Source: Lysobacter sp. M2-1
GTDB lineage: Bacteria > Pseudomonadota > Gammaproteobacteria > Xanthomonadales > Xanthomonadaceae
Reading direction: 5' to 3'
DNA: 64,000 nt
NCBI RefSeq assembly: GCF_022662495.1
Contig: NZ_JAKPBU010000005.1
Location: forward strand, 248,001-312,000
Under the pieces are notes generated by a model. It was not told where the DNA came from. It was given only the letters and a program-made list of their open reading frames with translations, and searched no databases. A program made the translations under genes and the position numbers. Shown one piece after another: positions 1-8,067 of the stretch (position 1 is the stretch's first letter; each line of letters begins with the position of its first letter).

Positions 1-529
1 AGCGCACACTGCGGACGAAGCAGCGCAGCAAACCGAGACGGCGATCAGTGCGGGTTTCGATGCCGAGGCCGCCGCCGCCGACGCGCAGCGTGCCGCGGCC
101 GCCTGCGATCCGGCAGCGGCGCAGGCCGCAGCAGAGCGGGCCGAGGAAGCCGCCAGCAAGGCGCAGGCCGCCGCCGAGGCCGTCGCGAATGCCGTCGAAT
201 CGAATCCGTCGCTGGCGTATGGCGACAAGGCGCTGCAGGCCGCAAACTCCGCCGCTGGAGCGGCTGTCGAAGCAGCTGCCGCGGCGCGCGCGGCTGCCAA
301 CGAGGCGACGGGATGCCTGATGTCGCAGTCGCAGCCCAGTGGCCCGACCCATGCGCTCTCGCTGGACACGATCAACCAGCTCGGTGCGATGCCGGTGCAT
401 CGCAGCGGTGACGTCGCGCCCTCCGCGTTCTCCACCTATGCCGACGTCGCGTTGAATACGTCGACGGGCTGGCGACAGGCCGTGCGCGGAACAGGCCAGT
501 GTGGCGCCGTGCGGATGGGAACACGCTAA
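1..529 (+). CDS. C-terminal end of an Ala-rich protein (partial)
   Basis: The reading frame is open from base 2 to a TAA at 527-529, so the 5' part lies outside the window. The visible ~175 residues begin with about 100 residues that are more than half alanine with regularly spaced Glu, Gln, Lys and Arg, as expected for a long helix or coiled coil. The last ~70 residues are of mixed composition with no motif I recognise. Codon use is strongly GC3-biased like its neighbours, which supports real coding. No function can be assigned; a surface or envelope protein with a helical stalk is one possibility. Confidence 0.55.
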   Translation, partial: AHTADEAAQQTETAISAGFDAEAAAADAQRAAAACDPAAAQAAAERAEEAASKAQAAAEAVANAVESNPSLAYGDKALQAANSAAGAAVEAAAAARAAANEATGCLMSQSQPSGPTHALSLDTINQLGAMPVHRSGDVAPSAFSTYADVALNTSTGWRQAVRGTGQCGAVRMGTR

Positions 530-641
530 CGGAACGGGTCCGGAACAAAACGAGCCGTGGAACAACCGGAATACAGGGCAACAGGCCAGAGCCGGAGCCT
601 GCATCCGGCAAGGACGCGGTCTCCGGCACCGGCGTCGCGAT

Positions 642-1247
642 TTACTGCGCGCGCTTCTTGTAGGTGATCTCCATCATCTTCGCTTCCTTGCCGTCTGGGC
701 CGGGCGCGTACATCTCGAATACCTCGGTGTCCTTGTCGCTCCAGCGGCTGGTCATGCGCGTCGTCACCGGCTGCTTGGTCACGGGATCGTGGTAGGTGCC
801 GGTGTAGGTGCAGGCGAGTTGGGCGTCGCAGCTGCCCTGGCTGACCATCAGGCCGGTGGTCATGCTGTCGTTCCACGTCGCCCAGTGCTTGCCGGTGACG
901 TTGTCGAAGCCGTGCAGGCCCTGGCCGGTGAAGGGCTGGCCCATCATCTGTGAGGTCACTTCCTCGACCAGCACGCGGTCGCCCAGGATCATGCGGCGAG
1001 TGGCCGTGCCGGCTTCGGTGCTGGGTTCCGCGCCCGGCTCGTTCCAGCTCTTGATGGTGAGGTCGTAGCTGCCGGCCATCGAAGCGAGTTGCTTGTGCTC
1101 GGCGCCGGGCGTGCCTGCCTTCTGGTACGCGGCCATCATGGCCTGCATTTCCGGCGTCATCTGCGGCGCGGCGGTTTCCTGCGCCATGGCTGGCCCGGCC
1201 AGCAGCAGAGCCGTGAGGGTTGCGAAAAGCGGGTGCTTGCGGATCAT
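642..1247 (-). CDS. DUF1579-family exported protein
   Basis: This encodes 201 residues. The start at 1247 is chosen because a GAGGAGG Shine-Dalgarno lies just upstream and translation then begins with a clean signal peptide (positive N-terminus, hydrophobic run, AMA cleavage after residue ~22). The mature part carries the DUF1579 pattern: a MAGSYD segment near residue 58, a conserved W, then alternating beta strands ending in a predicted lipocalin-like sheet. The biochemical role of DUF1579 is unknown. It stands alone on the minus strand, upstream of nothing it could share an operon with. Confidence 0.8.
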   Translation of the reverse strand: MIRKHPLFATLTALLLAGPAMAQETAAPQMTPEMQAMMAAYQKAGTPGAEHKQLASMAGSYDLTIKSWNEPGAEPSTEAGTATRRMILGDRVLVEEVTSQMMGQPFTGQGLHGFDNVTGKHWATWNDSMTTGLMVSQGSCDAQLACTYTGTYHDPVTKQPVTTRMTSRWSDKDTEVFEMYAPGPDGKEAKMMEITYKKRAQ

Positions 1248-1416
1248 GCGGAGCCTCCTCGAGCTGTCAAAGGGTGGACTGCGCGCGGGAGTATGCGCCC
1301 AGGCGGGCGGGTCGGGATTGACGGCAAGCTGGATAGAACAGGCCTTGTCCCAGGTGTGTAGCGAACGCATGCGTGCAGCCTGCTGGGATCACCCCCACCC
1401 GGCCGCCGCAGCGCCC

Positions 1417-2907
1417 TCAGGCGGCCACGTGCCTGGAAAGGGACTGCAGGATTTCGCCCAGGCGATAGGGCTTGGCGACAAAATCCACGCCCTGCGGCAG
1501 GCCCTCGATCCAGCTCTCGGCATGGCCCGACGCCAGCACGATCTTCAGCCCGGGGTGGATGTCGGCCGCCCTGCGGGCCAGGTCCACGCCCGACAGCCCC
1601 GGCATCACGACGTCTGAAAACAGAATATCGATGCTCGCGTCGTTCTGGATCTTCTCCAGCGCCTCGTCGCCGTTGCTTGCGGTGATCACGCAATAACCCT
1701 GGTCGGTAAGCGCCTCGGAAACGACGTCGAGGATCGGTTTGTCGTCATCGACCATCAGCACTTTCACCAGCTTCGCGCTCTCGTCAGGGCGGACGGTTGC
1801 CGCCACCGGAAATGCCATCGTCACGTTCGTCCCCTTGCCTGGTGTGCTGTCGATCGCCACCGTTCCTCCCAGGTGCGACACGGTGCCGTAAACCTGGCTC
1901 AGTCCGAGCCCGCTGCCTTTTCCTACGGCCTTGGTGGTGAAGAACGGATCCATCGCCCTGGCCACCACGTCGGCGCTCATGCCGCTGCCGTTGTCGCGCA
2001 CGCCGACCACCACGCTGCTTGTGCCGCCGGCGGTGGTTCGCACGCGGGAAGTGACCTGTATCTGGCCTCCGTTCGGCATCGCATCGCGGGCGTTGATCAC
2101 CAGGTTGAGCAGGGCGGCCTCGACCTGGGTGGCATCGATTGCGACCCGTGGCAGACCGGGTTCGAGATCGAAGGTGAGCTGGATGCTGACATCGCAGGCG
2201 CGCCGCAGCAGCGGTTCGCTGGCCGTGATCACCGCGTTGAGGTCCTGGACCTTGGCGCGGGTGAGGTCGCCACGGGAGAACGCGAGCAGTTGCTTGGTGA
2301 GCAGCGCGCCGCGGTCCGCGGCGCGCTGGGCGACGTCGGCCGAGCGGGCGATCTTCTCGACGTCGCCGGCGCCGGCCACGATCCGGTCCAGCGAATTGGT
2401 GATCACGGTCAGGATGTTGTTGAAATCGTGCGCCAGGCCCAGCGTCAGGCGGCTGACGGCTTCGGCCTTTTGCGACTGCATGAAGGCTTCCTGCGCCTCC
2501 TGCAGCGCAAGGCTTGCGGCACGCCGCTCGGAAATGTCGCGGGTGACCTTGGCGAAGCCGATCAACTGTTCGCCATCGTGGATCGGATCGACGATCACGC
2601 TGGCCCAGAACCGGGTGCCATCCTTGCGTACGCGCCAGCCTTCGCGCTCGTACCTGCCTTCGGCCGCAGCGGTGCGCAGTGCCCGTTCCGGCTCGCGGTT
2701 GTTGACGTCTTCGGGGGTGTAGAAGATCGAGAAGTTGCGGCCCAGGACTTCCCGCGCCGTATAACCCTTGATGCGTTCGCCGCCGGTGTTCCAGCTGGAG
2801 ATGGTGCCGGTGGGGTCGAGCAGGTAGATCGCGTAATCGACGACGCCGTTGATCAGGATCTGGAACTGACGCGACTCGTCCAGCTTCGATATCGAGTCCA
2901 GCCCCAT
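1417..2907 (-). CDS. Soluble PAS-histidine kinase with C-terminal receiver
   Basis: This is a cytoplasmic hybrid sensor kinase of 496 residues with no membrane segment. A PAS domain (about 12-130) includes the GYT and KDGTRFW segments and is followed by the PAC region. The phosphoacceptor H160 sits in a LGLAHDFNN motif, a HATPase domain follows (N272, DNGSGM near 305, GSGLGL near 331), and a receiver domain (about 381-496) has the acidic DDD cluster near 387, phosphoacceptor D432 and K479. The start at 2907 has a G-rich ribosome site; an in-frame ATG at 2937 is less likely. No cognate output regulator is adjacent, so the signal may pass to a distant partner. Confidence 0.88.
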   Translation of the reverse strand: MGLDSISKLDESRQFQILINGVVDYAIYLLDPTGTISSWNTGGERIKGYTAREVLGRNFSIFYTPEDVNNREPERALRTAAAEGRYEREGWRVRKDGTRFWASVIVDPIHDGEQLIGFAKVTRDISERRAASLALQEAQEAFMQSQKAEAVSRLTLGLAHDFNNILTVITNSLDRIVAGAGDVEKIARSADVAQRAADRGALLTKQLLAFSRGDLTRAKVQDLNAVITASEPLLRRACDVSIQLTFDLEPGLPRVAIDATQVEAALLNLVINARDAMPNGGQIQVTSRVRTTAGGTSSVVVGVRDNGSGMSADVVARAMDPFFTTKAVGKGSGLGLSQVYGTVSHLGGTVAIDSTPGKGTNVTMAFPVAATVRPDESAKLVKVLMVDDDKPILDVVSEALTDQGYCVITASNGDEALEKIQNDASIDILFSDVVMPGLSGVDLARRAADIHPGLKIVLASGHAESWIEGLPQGVDFVAKPYRLGEILQSLSRHVAA

Positions 2908-3102
2908 GTCGCCCCCCGTCAACTGCCAGCGGCGCACCCTAGCAGCGGGGCGTCGACGGGCAGTGAAGGTGGCGTTTGGGCAAGGAACGGAAGGCGGAGC
3001 CGATCATGCGACGATACCGGGTGCGCCGGCTCGCTCCCGGCTCAAAGCATCGCGTCGGGGTTGGCTGGCTTCGATCCCCGGCGCTCAGCGCGGCAGCCGT
3101 CC

Positions 3103-3516
3103 TTACCGCTTGTCCAGTGAATAGCGTCCCGGCCCGGCCACGATCAACAGCAGCAGCCCGCCGGCGATGCTGAAGTTCTTGTAGAAGTTGATCATGCCGT
3201 CGTACTGCATGGTCGCCGGCATGTTCCAGTACGGGTGACCGATCACTGCAGCGAGCAGGGTGTAGAACGCAAGCAGCAGGGCGAGCGGGCGGGTGTAGAA
3301 GCCCACCGCAATCGCGATGCCTGCACCCAGCTCTACCGCCACCGCGATGATCGTCATCAGCGAAGGCGCCGGCAGGTCGGTCGAGGCCATGTAATCGGCG
3401 GTGCTGGCGAAGCTGGTCAGCTTGCCCAAGCCGAATTTGAGGAACAGGATCACCAGCAGGATGCGGGCGCAAAGCAGCAGCCCATCCTTGTATTTCAGGA
3501 ACAGGGTGTAACGCAT
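3103..3516 (-). CDS. DoxX family membrane protein
   Basis: This is 137 residues with four predicted membrane helices (about 14-32, 54-74, 78-96 and 113-127). It has the DoxX features: a short cytoplasmic N-terminus, a LKFGLGKL segment in helix 1, and an ELGAG followed by GFYTRPLA loop between helices 2 and 3. DoxX proteins are inner-membrane proteins, linked in some bacteria to quinone or thiol redox balance, but the exact role here is unknown. It is divergent from the peptidase gene that follows and is probably monocistronic. Confidence 0.82.
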   Translation of the reverse strand: MRYTLFLKYKDGLLLCARILLVILFLKFGLGKLTSFASTADYMASTDLPAPSLMTIIAVAVELGAGIAIAVGFYTRPLALLLAFYTLLAAVIGHPYWNMPATMQYDGMINFYKNFSIAGGLLLLIVAGPGRYSLDKR

Positions 3517-3765
3517 GGTCGCCTCCCCGGCCTGCCGGCCGATTATCGCGAATGGGTCCGTCCTGCGTCGGCTCCCCCTGTGCCTGGTGCGAACGGTTCG
3601 ACGCAGAGCCGTCCGGGTTCGATTCTACGCGCGTAGGCGCCGCTCCGGGGCACGTCGGTTAGTGCCACCCGTGCCCGCTGTCACGGCCCACGTTGGATCG
3701 CAACTGCTGGCGCGGTCGTCACGGGTTAGCATCGCGGCCTCGACCCGCGCCTTATGGAGCAAGCC

Positions 3766-5280
3766 ATGGATACCTTCGCCCATACCCACGTACGTTTCCG
3801 TCATACCCTCGTCGCTGCGATCTGTGCGTCGCTGCTGGTGCCCGCGCTGGCGCTCGCGGCCGAACCCGATCTTGCTGCGATCCAGCGTGCTGTCGCCGGG
3901 CAGCACGACGCGTCGGTGAAACGCCTGCAGGACTGGATCGCGTTGCCGTCCATCGCCGCCGAAGATCTGAACTCGCGCGAAGGCGCCGAGTACATGGCCA
4001 GGCTCGCGCGCGAAGCCGGTTTCCAGAAAGTCGAGATCCTAGACACCGATGGCAAGCCGGGCGTGTTCGCCACGCTCGATGCCGGTGCGGCCAAGACCGT
4101 CGGCCTGTACTTCATGTACGACGTCAAGCAGTTCGATCCCAAGGAGTGGAGTTCGCCGCCGCTGGAATCGAAGATCATCGACAAGCCCGGCCTGGGCAAG
4201 GTGCTGGTCGGGCGCGGCGCGGTGAACCAGAAGGGCCCGCAGACCGCATTCCTGTCGGCATTGCACGCCATACGCGACGCCAAGCAGCCGATGCCCGTGA
4301 ACCTGGTGCTGGTGGCCGAGGGCGAGGAGGAAATCGGTTCGCCTCACATTGGCCAGCTGGTGCACCGGCCTGAGGTCGAAGCCGCGTTGCGCGACACCGT
4401 GGGCGTGTTCATGCCAGCGGCCTCGCAGGACACCGAAGGCAAGGTCGGCATCAGCCTGGGGGCCAAGGGCGTGGTCGAACTGGAACTGGTCGCGAGCGGG
4501 GAGAAATGGGGCCGGGGCCCGAAGAAGGACATCCATTCCTCGCTCAAAGCGATGGTCGACAGTCCGGCCTGGCGTCTGGTCAAGGCACTCGACACCCTGG
4601 TCTCGGAAGACGGCAACACGATCACCATCGACGGTTACCCCAAGGCGCCGCCCATCAGCGCGGAGGAAAAGGCGATGATCGCCATGTCCACGCAGCTGCG
4701 CAGCGAGGCGAAGGCGAAAGAACAGTTCGGCGTGGCGCACTGGATCGACGATCTGTCGTGGCAGCAGGCCAACGAGCGCCTGATCTCCCAGCCCACGGTC
4801 AACATCCAGGGCCTGGTCGGCGGCTACACCGGACCGGGCGGCAAGACCATCCTGCCGCATCGCGCGCTGGCCAAGATCGACCTGCGCCTGGTGCCCGGGA
4901 TGAAGAAGGACGACGCGGTCGCCGCGCTCAAGGCGCACCTGGCCAAACGCGGGTACGGCGACATCGAGGTCAACGTGAGCGGTGGTTACGATCCCACCAG
5001 CACCGCGCTGGACGCGCCGCTGATCCAGGCGCAGCGGACGGTGCTCGAGCGCCGCGGATTGAAGCCCTATCTGTCGCCGCGCAACGCCGGTTCGTATCCG
5101 GGCTTCGTGTTCACCAATCCGCCGCTCAGCCTGGCTTCGGGGCATTTCGGCCTGGGCCATGGCAGCGGTGCGCACGCGCCGGACGAATATCTGCTGATCG
5201 AATCGAGCAATCCGGCGGTGCAGGGCTACGACGGCGCGGTGATGTCCTTCGTGGAATATCTGTACGAGTTGGGGCGCTGA
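3766..5280 (+). CDS. M20/M25/M40-family exported metallopeptidase-like protein
   Basis: The product is 504 residues with a signal peptide ending near residue 31 (ALALAA). It follows the M20 di-zinc peptidase layout: catalytic part, dimerisation insert (about 220-400), then the C-terminal catalytic part. The start at 3766 has GGAG eight bases upstream; an ATG at 3754 is an alternative. The EGEEEIGS segment (near 185-192) and the late GHGSGAHAPDE segment match the family. Two usual metal-ligand positions look changed: the HxD motif reads M117-Y-D119 and the following GRGxxDxKG reads GRGAVNQKG. It may bind metal differently or be a divergent subfamily, so the substrate is unknown. Confidence 0.8.
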   Translation: MDTFAHTHVRFRHTLVAAICASLLVPALALAAEPDLAAIQRAVAGQHDASVKRLQDWIALPSIAAEDLNSREGAEYMARLAREAGFQKVEILDTDGKPGVFATLDAGAAKTVGLYFMYDVKQFDPKEWSSPPLESKIIDKPGLGKVLVGRGAVNQKGPQTAFLSALHAIRDAKQPMPVNLVLVAEGEEEIGSPHIGQLVHRPEVEAALRDTVGVFMPAASQDTEGKVGISLGAKGVVELELVASGEKWGRGPKKDIHSSLKAMVDSPAWRLVKALDTLVSEDGNTITIDGYPKAPPISAEEKAMIAMSTQLRSEAKAKEQFGVAHWIDDLSWQQANERLISQPTVNIQGLVGGYTGPGGKTILPHRALAKIDLRLVPGMKKDDAVAALKAHLAKRGYGDIEVNVSGGYDPTSTALDAPLIQAQRTVLERRGLKPYLSPRNAGSYPGFVFTNPPLSLASGHFGLGHGSGAHAPDEYLLIESSNPAVQGYDGAVMSFVEYLYELGR

Positions 5281-5363
5281 CCACAGGAGTGCGCGAGCGG
5301 GCGCACCCGGCGCCCGTCGTACCGGGGTCGCGGCGCGCAGCCAAGGCCCCTTGCATGGAATCA

Positions 5364-5387
5364 ATTCTCTGATTAAAGTCAGAGAAT
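5364..5387. promoter_or_regulatory. Probable MarR operator overlapping the start codon
   Basis: There is a perfect 9-bp inverted repeat, ATTCTCTGA (5364-5372) and TCAGAGAAT (5379-5387), separated by 6 bp. The right arm runs into the ATG at 5386. A possible -10 (TTAAAG, 5373-5378) lies in the spacer, which would place transcription close to the ATG. The size and symmetry fit a MarR dimer site, so negative autoregulation of the downstream MarR-GNAT gene is the natural reading. Confidence 0.65.
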
Positions 5388-6288
5388 GGATGAAGGCCAG
5401 ATCCAGCAGGTCCGCAGCTTCAACCGTGCCCTCACCCGGCGGATCGGCGTGCTGGGCGACAACTACCTGGAACGGGGGCGCCCGCTCGCCGAATCGCGCT
5501 TGCTGTTCGAGATCGGCCGCGACGGCGCGGACGTGCGCGAGCTGCGGGCGCGGCTTTCGCTGGATTCTGGCTACCTGAGCCGGTTGCTGCGCGCGCTGGA
5601 GGGACAGGGTCTGGTGAAGTCGCACCCCGCTGCGGCCGATGCGCGGGTGCGGCGCGCGACCCTGACGCGCAAGGGCCTGCGCGAGTTCGAGGCGCTCGAC
5701 CAGCGTTCGCAGGGGCTCGCGATATCGCTGCTGGCGCCGCTGGGCTCCGCGCAACGCGCGCGCATGATCGAGGCGATGGCAGAGGTGGAGCGCCTGCTGC
5801 GCGCGGCCGCGGTGGTCATCGTGCCTGCGGACCCCGATGGCGCGGACGCGCGCGCGTGCGTCGATGCGTACCTGGGCGAACTGGACCGGACCTTCGAGAA
5901 TGGTTTCGACCCGGCGCAGGGACCATCCGCCAAGCCCGAGGAACTGGTGCCGCCGGTCGGCCTGTTCCTGCTTGCCCGCCTGGACGACGAGGCCGTGGGC
6001 TGCGCAGCCTTGAAGCTGATTGCCCGCGGCGTGGGCGAGATCAAACGCATGTGGGTGGCGCCATCGGCACGCGGACTCGGCGTCGCGCAACGGCTGCTGG
6101 AAGCGCTCGAGCAGCATGCGGCGGCGACAGGCTTGCGCACACTGCGCCTGGACACCCATCGATCGCTGGAAGCGGCGCGTGCGATGTACCTGCGCAACGG
6201 CTACCGCGAAATCCCGGCGTACAACGACAACCCCTATGCCCATCACTGGTTCGAGAAGCGGATCGGGCCACAGCGCAGGGCCTCGTGA
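5386..6288 (+). CDS. MarR-type regulator fused to GNAT acetyltransferase
   Basis: This is a 300-residue two-domain protein. Residues about 1-145 form a MarR winged helix: the recognition region has SLDSGYLSRLLRALE and the wing has the ADARVRRATLT pattern. Residues about 155-295 form a GNAT domain with the acetyl-CoA loop PSARGLGVAQ and the C-terminal YLRNGYREI beta-bulge. This fusion is a known architecture (helix-turn-helix/GNAT bifunctional proteins), in which one polypeptide may sense and acetylate the same small molecule. The substrate is not known. The start at 5386 lies inside a palindrome, without a clear Shine-Dalgarno, so the mRNA may be leaderless. Confidence 0.87.
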   Translation: MDEGQIQQVRSFNRALTRRIGVLGDNYLERGRPLAESRLLFEIGRDGADVRELRARLSLDSGYLSRLLRALEGQGLVKSHPAAADARVRRATLTRKGLREFEALDQRSQGLAISLLAPLGSAQRARMIEAMAEVERLLRAAAVVIVPADPDGADARACVDAYLGELDRTFENGFDPAQGPSAKPEELVPPVGLFLLARLDDEAVGCAALKLIARGVGEIKRMWVAPSARGLGVAQRLLEALEQHAAATGLRTLRLDTHRSLEAARAMYLRNGYREIPAYNDNPYAHHWFEKRIGPQRRAS

Positions 6289-6408
6289 ACACCGCCGCCT
6301 CCGTCGCCGTTGCGCTGTCGTGACGAAGGCTTGGCCTGGCGCCGGTGATTCACCGGGCTTCAAGGTGCGGCGCGCAACACTCCCGACCTGCCTCGAGTCG
6401 GAGTTCCC

Positions 6409-6861
6409 ATGACCCGGACCGCAATCAGGAAAAAGGTCGAAGCGTTCTTCAAGCGATATGCCGCAACCTACGCCCGCGCCCTGGCCGACAAACCAGGAGT
6501 GGACAAGGCGGTGACCCGGGCGTTCGCGGACTACTTCGTCGAAGCCAGCCCGGCGGGGGTCCACGGCGGCAGGAACGGCGTGGTCTTCCGCCTGATGGCG
6601 CGGCGTGGATTTGCCCGCTACCGCAAGATCGGGGTCGAATCGATGCTGATCGATGCACTGGAAGTCACGCCGCTCGACGACCTGCATGCGATGGCGCGCG
6701 TGACCTGGGATTCGCGCACCCGCAGACGCAGCGATGGCCGGCTGGTGCGGATCAGGTTTACGCACTACTACTTCCTGACCCTGCTGGGCGGCAGCGTGCG
6801 CATCTTCGCGTACGTGGCCACCGACGAGCAGGCGATCCTGCGCAGGCACGGCTTGATCTGA
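6409..6861 (+). CDS. NTF2/SnoaL-like hypothetical protein
   Basis: The product is 150 residues with no signal peptide. It starts with a helical segment and then gives the strand pattern of an NTF2/SnoaL-like cone fold (IGVESMLIDALEV, HAMARVTWDS, VRIRFTHYYFL), usually a ligand-binding or small enzymatic scaffold. No catalytic residues can be pointed to with confidence. It is in the same direction as the MarR-GNAT gene 120 bp upstream and could share its transcript, but it could equally have its own promoter. Confidence 0.65.
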   Translation: MTRTAIRKKVEAFFKRYAATYARALADKPGVDKAVTRAFADYFVEASPAGVHGGRNGVVFRLMARRGFARYRKIGVESMLIDALEVTPLDDLHAMARVTWDSRTRRRSDGRLVRIRFTHYYFLTLLGGSVRIFAYVATDEQAILRRHGLI

Positions 6862-6882
6862 GGCGTAGCCGTCGCGGTAGCG

Positions 6883-8067
6883 TTACATCACCGCGAGCGA
6901 AGAGTTGCCGAAGTGTCCGGGAAATTCCTCGCGGATCTCCAGCTTGCGCTCGATCGACTGCAGTATCTTTCCGGCGAAGTTGGCCTTGGCCATCTCGCTG
7001 CACGAGTGGAGGTTGCCCGGGCTGAAGACATTCACTTCCAGGATGGTGTCGCCGATGATGTCGATGCCGACCAGGAACATGCCATCCTCGATCAGCTTGG
7101 GTCGGATCAGTTCGGCCACGCGCAGCTGGCGCTCGGTGATCCGGATCGGCTTGGCGGTGCCGCCGGCGTGGATGTTGCTGCGGATGTCCTCGTCCGAGCC
7201 GACCCGGCGCATCGCCGCGTACTTGCCGTCGACTTCGAGTGGCGATCCGTTCATCAGGAACAGGCGGATGTCGCCCTTCTCGGCCTCCGGAACGTACGCC
7301 TGGGCGATGATGTAGCCGTCGCGGCTGATCGCTTCGATCATCTGGTTGAGGTTGGCGGCCGCCTTGTTGTTGACCAGGAACACGCCCTGGCCGCCGGAAC
7401 CCTGCAGCGGCTTGAGCACGACCTTGCCGCCGTGCTTTTTTGCGAATTCCTTGATGTCGTCGGGAAAGCGCGTGATCAGGGTCTCGGCGCGCACCTCGCG
7501 CGGGAATCCCTGGAAGTAGAGCTTGTTGATCGCGCGCGACAGGCTGGACGGATCGTTGAGGACCAGCACGCCCTGCTGCGCGGCCAGACGCCCGAACTGG
7601 ATACCGATGTCCTCGGCCCAGGGGCGTTCGTTGGCGTCGCGGGAGGGATCGTTGCGCAGCATCAGCACGTCGATGTCGCCGACGTCCACCAGGCGGGTCT
7701 TTTGCGTGCCCTGCAAGGCCTTCAGGAATGCGGTGAGCGCGGCCGGCTTGGCGGTCGGCGCGCCGGACCTCGCCGACGGCTTCGCCTTTGCCGTGCTCTT
7801 CCCGGTCTTTTTCGAGGCCTTCTTTGCCGTCTTCTTCGCGGTCTTGGTCGCCTTGCCGGCTATCGCCCGGCTTGGTCGCGTCGGGGCCTCGATCCTGCCC
7901 GCGAAGCGCGCGTGCACGCGCATGGTGTCGTCCGGGCTCAGCACGAAATCCCCCGGGGTGATGTAGCAGACTTCGTGCCCGCGGCGCGCGGCCTCGTAGG
8001 CCAGAACCGTGGTGGTGTATCGCGGGTATTCGTCCGCCATGTCGTTGACGAAAAAGGCGATCAGCAT
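6883..8067 (-). CDS. Glutathione synthetase-like ATP-grasp protein
   Basis: This is 394 residues. The N-terminal part resembles the prokaryotic glutathione synthetase pre-ATP-grasp domain (LLPD-like MRND segment near 136), and the ATP-grasp part includes KPLQGSGGQGVFLV (about 218-231), DIRLFLMNG, and the metal-binding D-I-I-G...EVNVFSPGN near 345-360. True GshB is about 315 residues; the extra length is mainly a Lys/Ala-rich insert at about 66-112. It is the last gene of a three-gene overlapping set and begins inside the end of the QEGLA gene (7-nt overlap). An amino acid or peptide ligase acting with that zincin is likely; glutathione synthesis itself is not assured. Confidence 0.82.
   Translation of the reverse strand: MLIAFFVNDMADEYPRYTTTVLAYEAARRGHEVCYITPGDFVLSPDDTMRVHARFAGRIEAPTRPSRAIAGKATKTAKKTAKKASKKTGKSTAKAKPSARSGAPTAKPAALTAFLKALQGTQKTRLVDVGDIDVLMLRNDPSRDANERPWAEDIGIQFGRLAAQQGVLVLNDPSSLSRAINKLYFQGFPREVRAETLITRFPDDIKEFAKKHGGKVVLKPLQGSGGQGVFLVNNKAAANLNQMIEAISRDGYIIAQAYVPEAEKGDIRLFLMNGSPLEVDGKYAAMRRVGSDEDIRSNIHAGGTAKPIRITERQLRVAELIRPKLIEDGMFLVGIDIIGDTILEVNVFSPGNLHSCSEMAKANFAGKILQSIERKLEIREEFPGHFGNSSLAVM

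Noticed and set aside
4039-6849. Very long minus-strand ORF (936 codons) opposite the M20-like and MarR-GNAT genes
   Set aside because: It is the mirror frame of well-supported plus-strand genes in GC-rich DNA, spans several genes and intergenic regions, and gives no family-like sequence.
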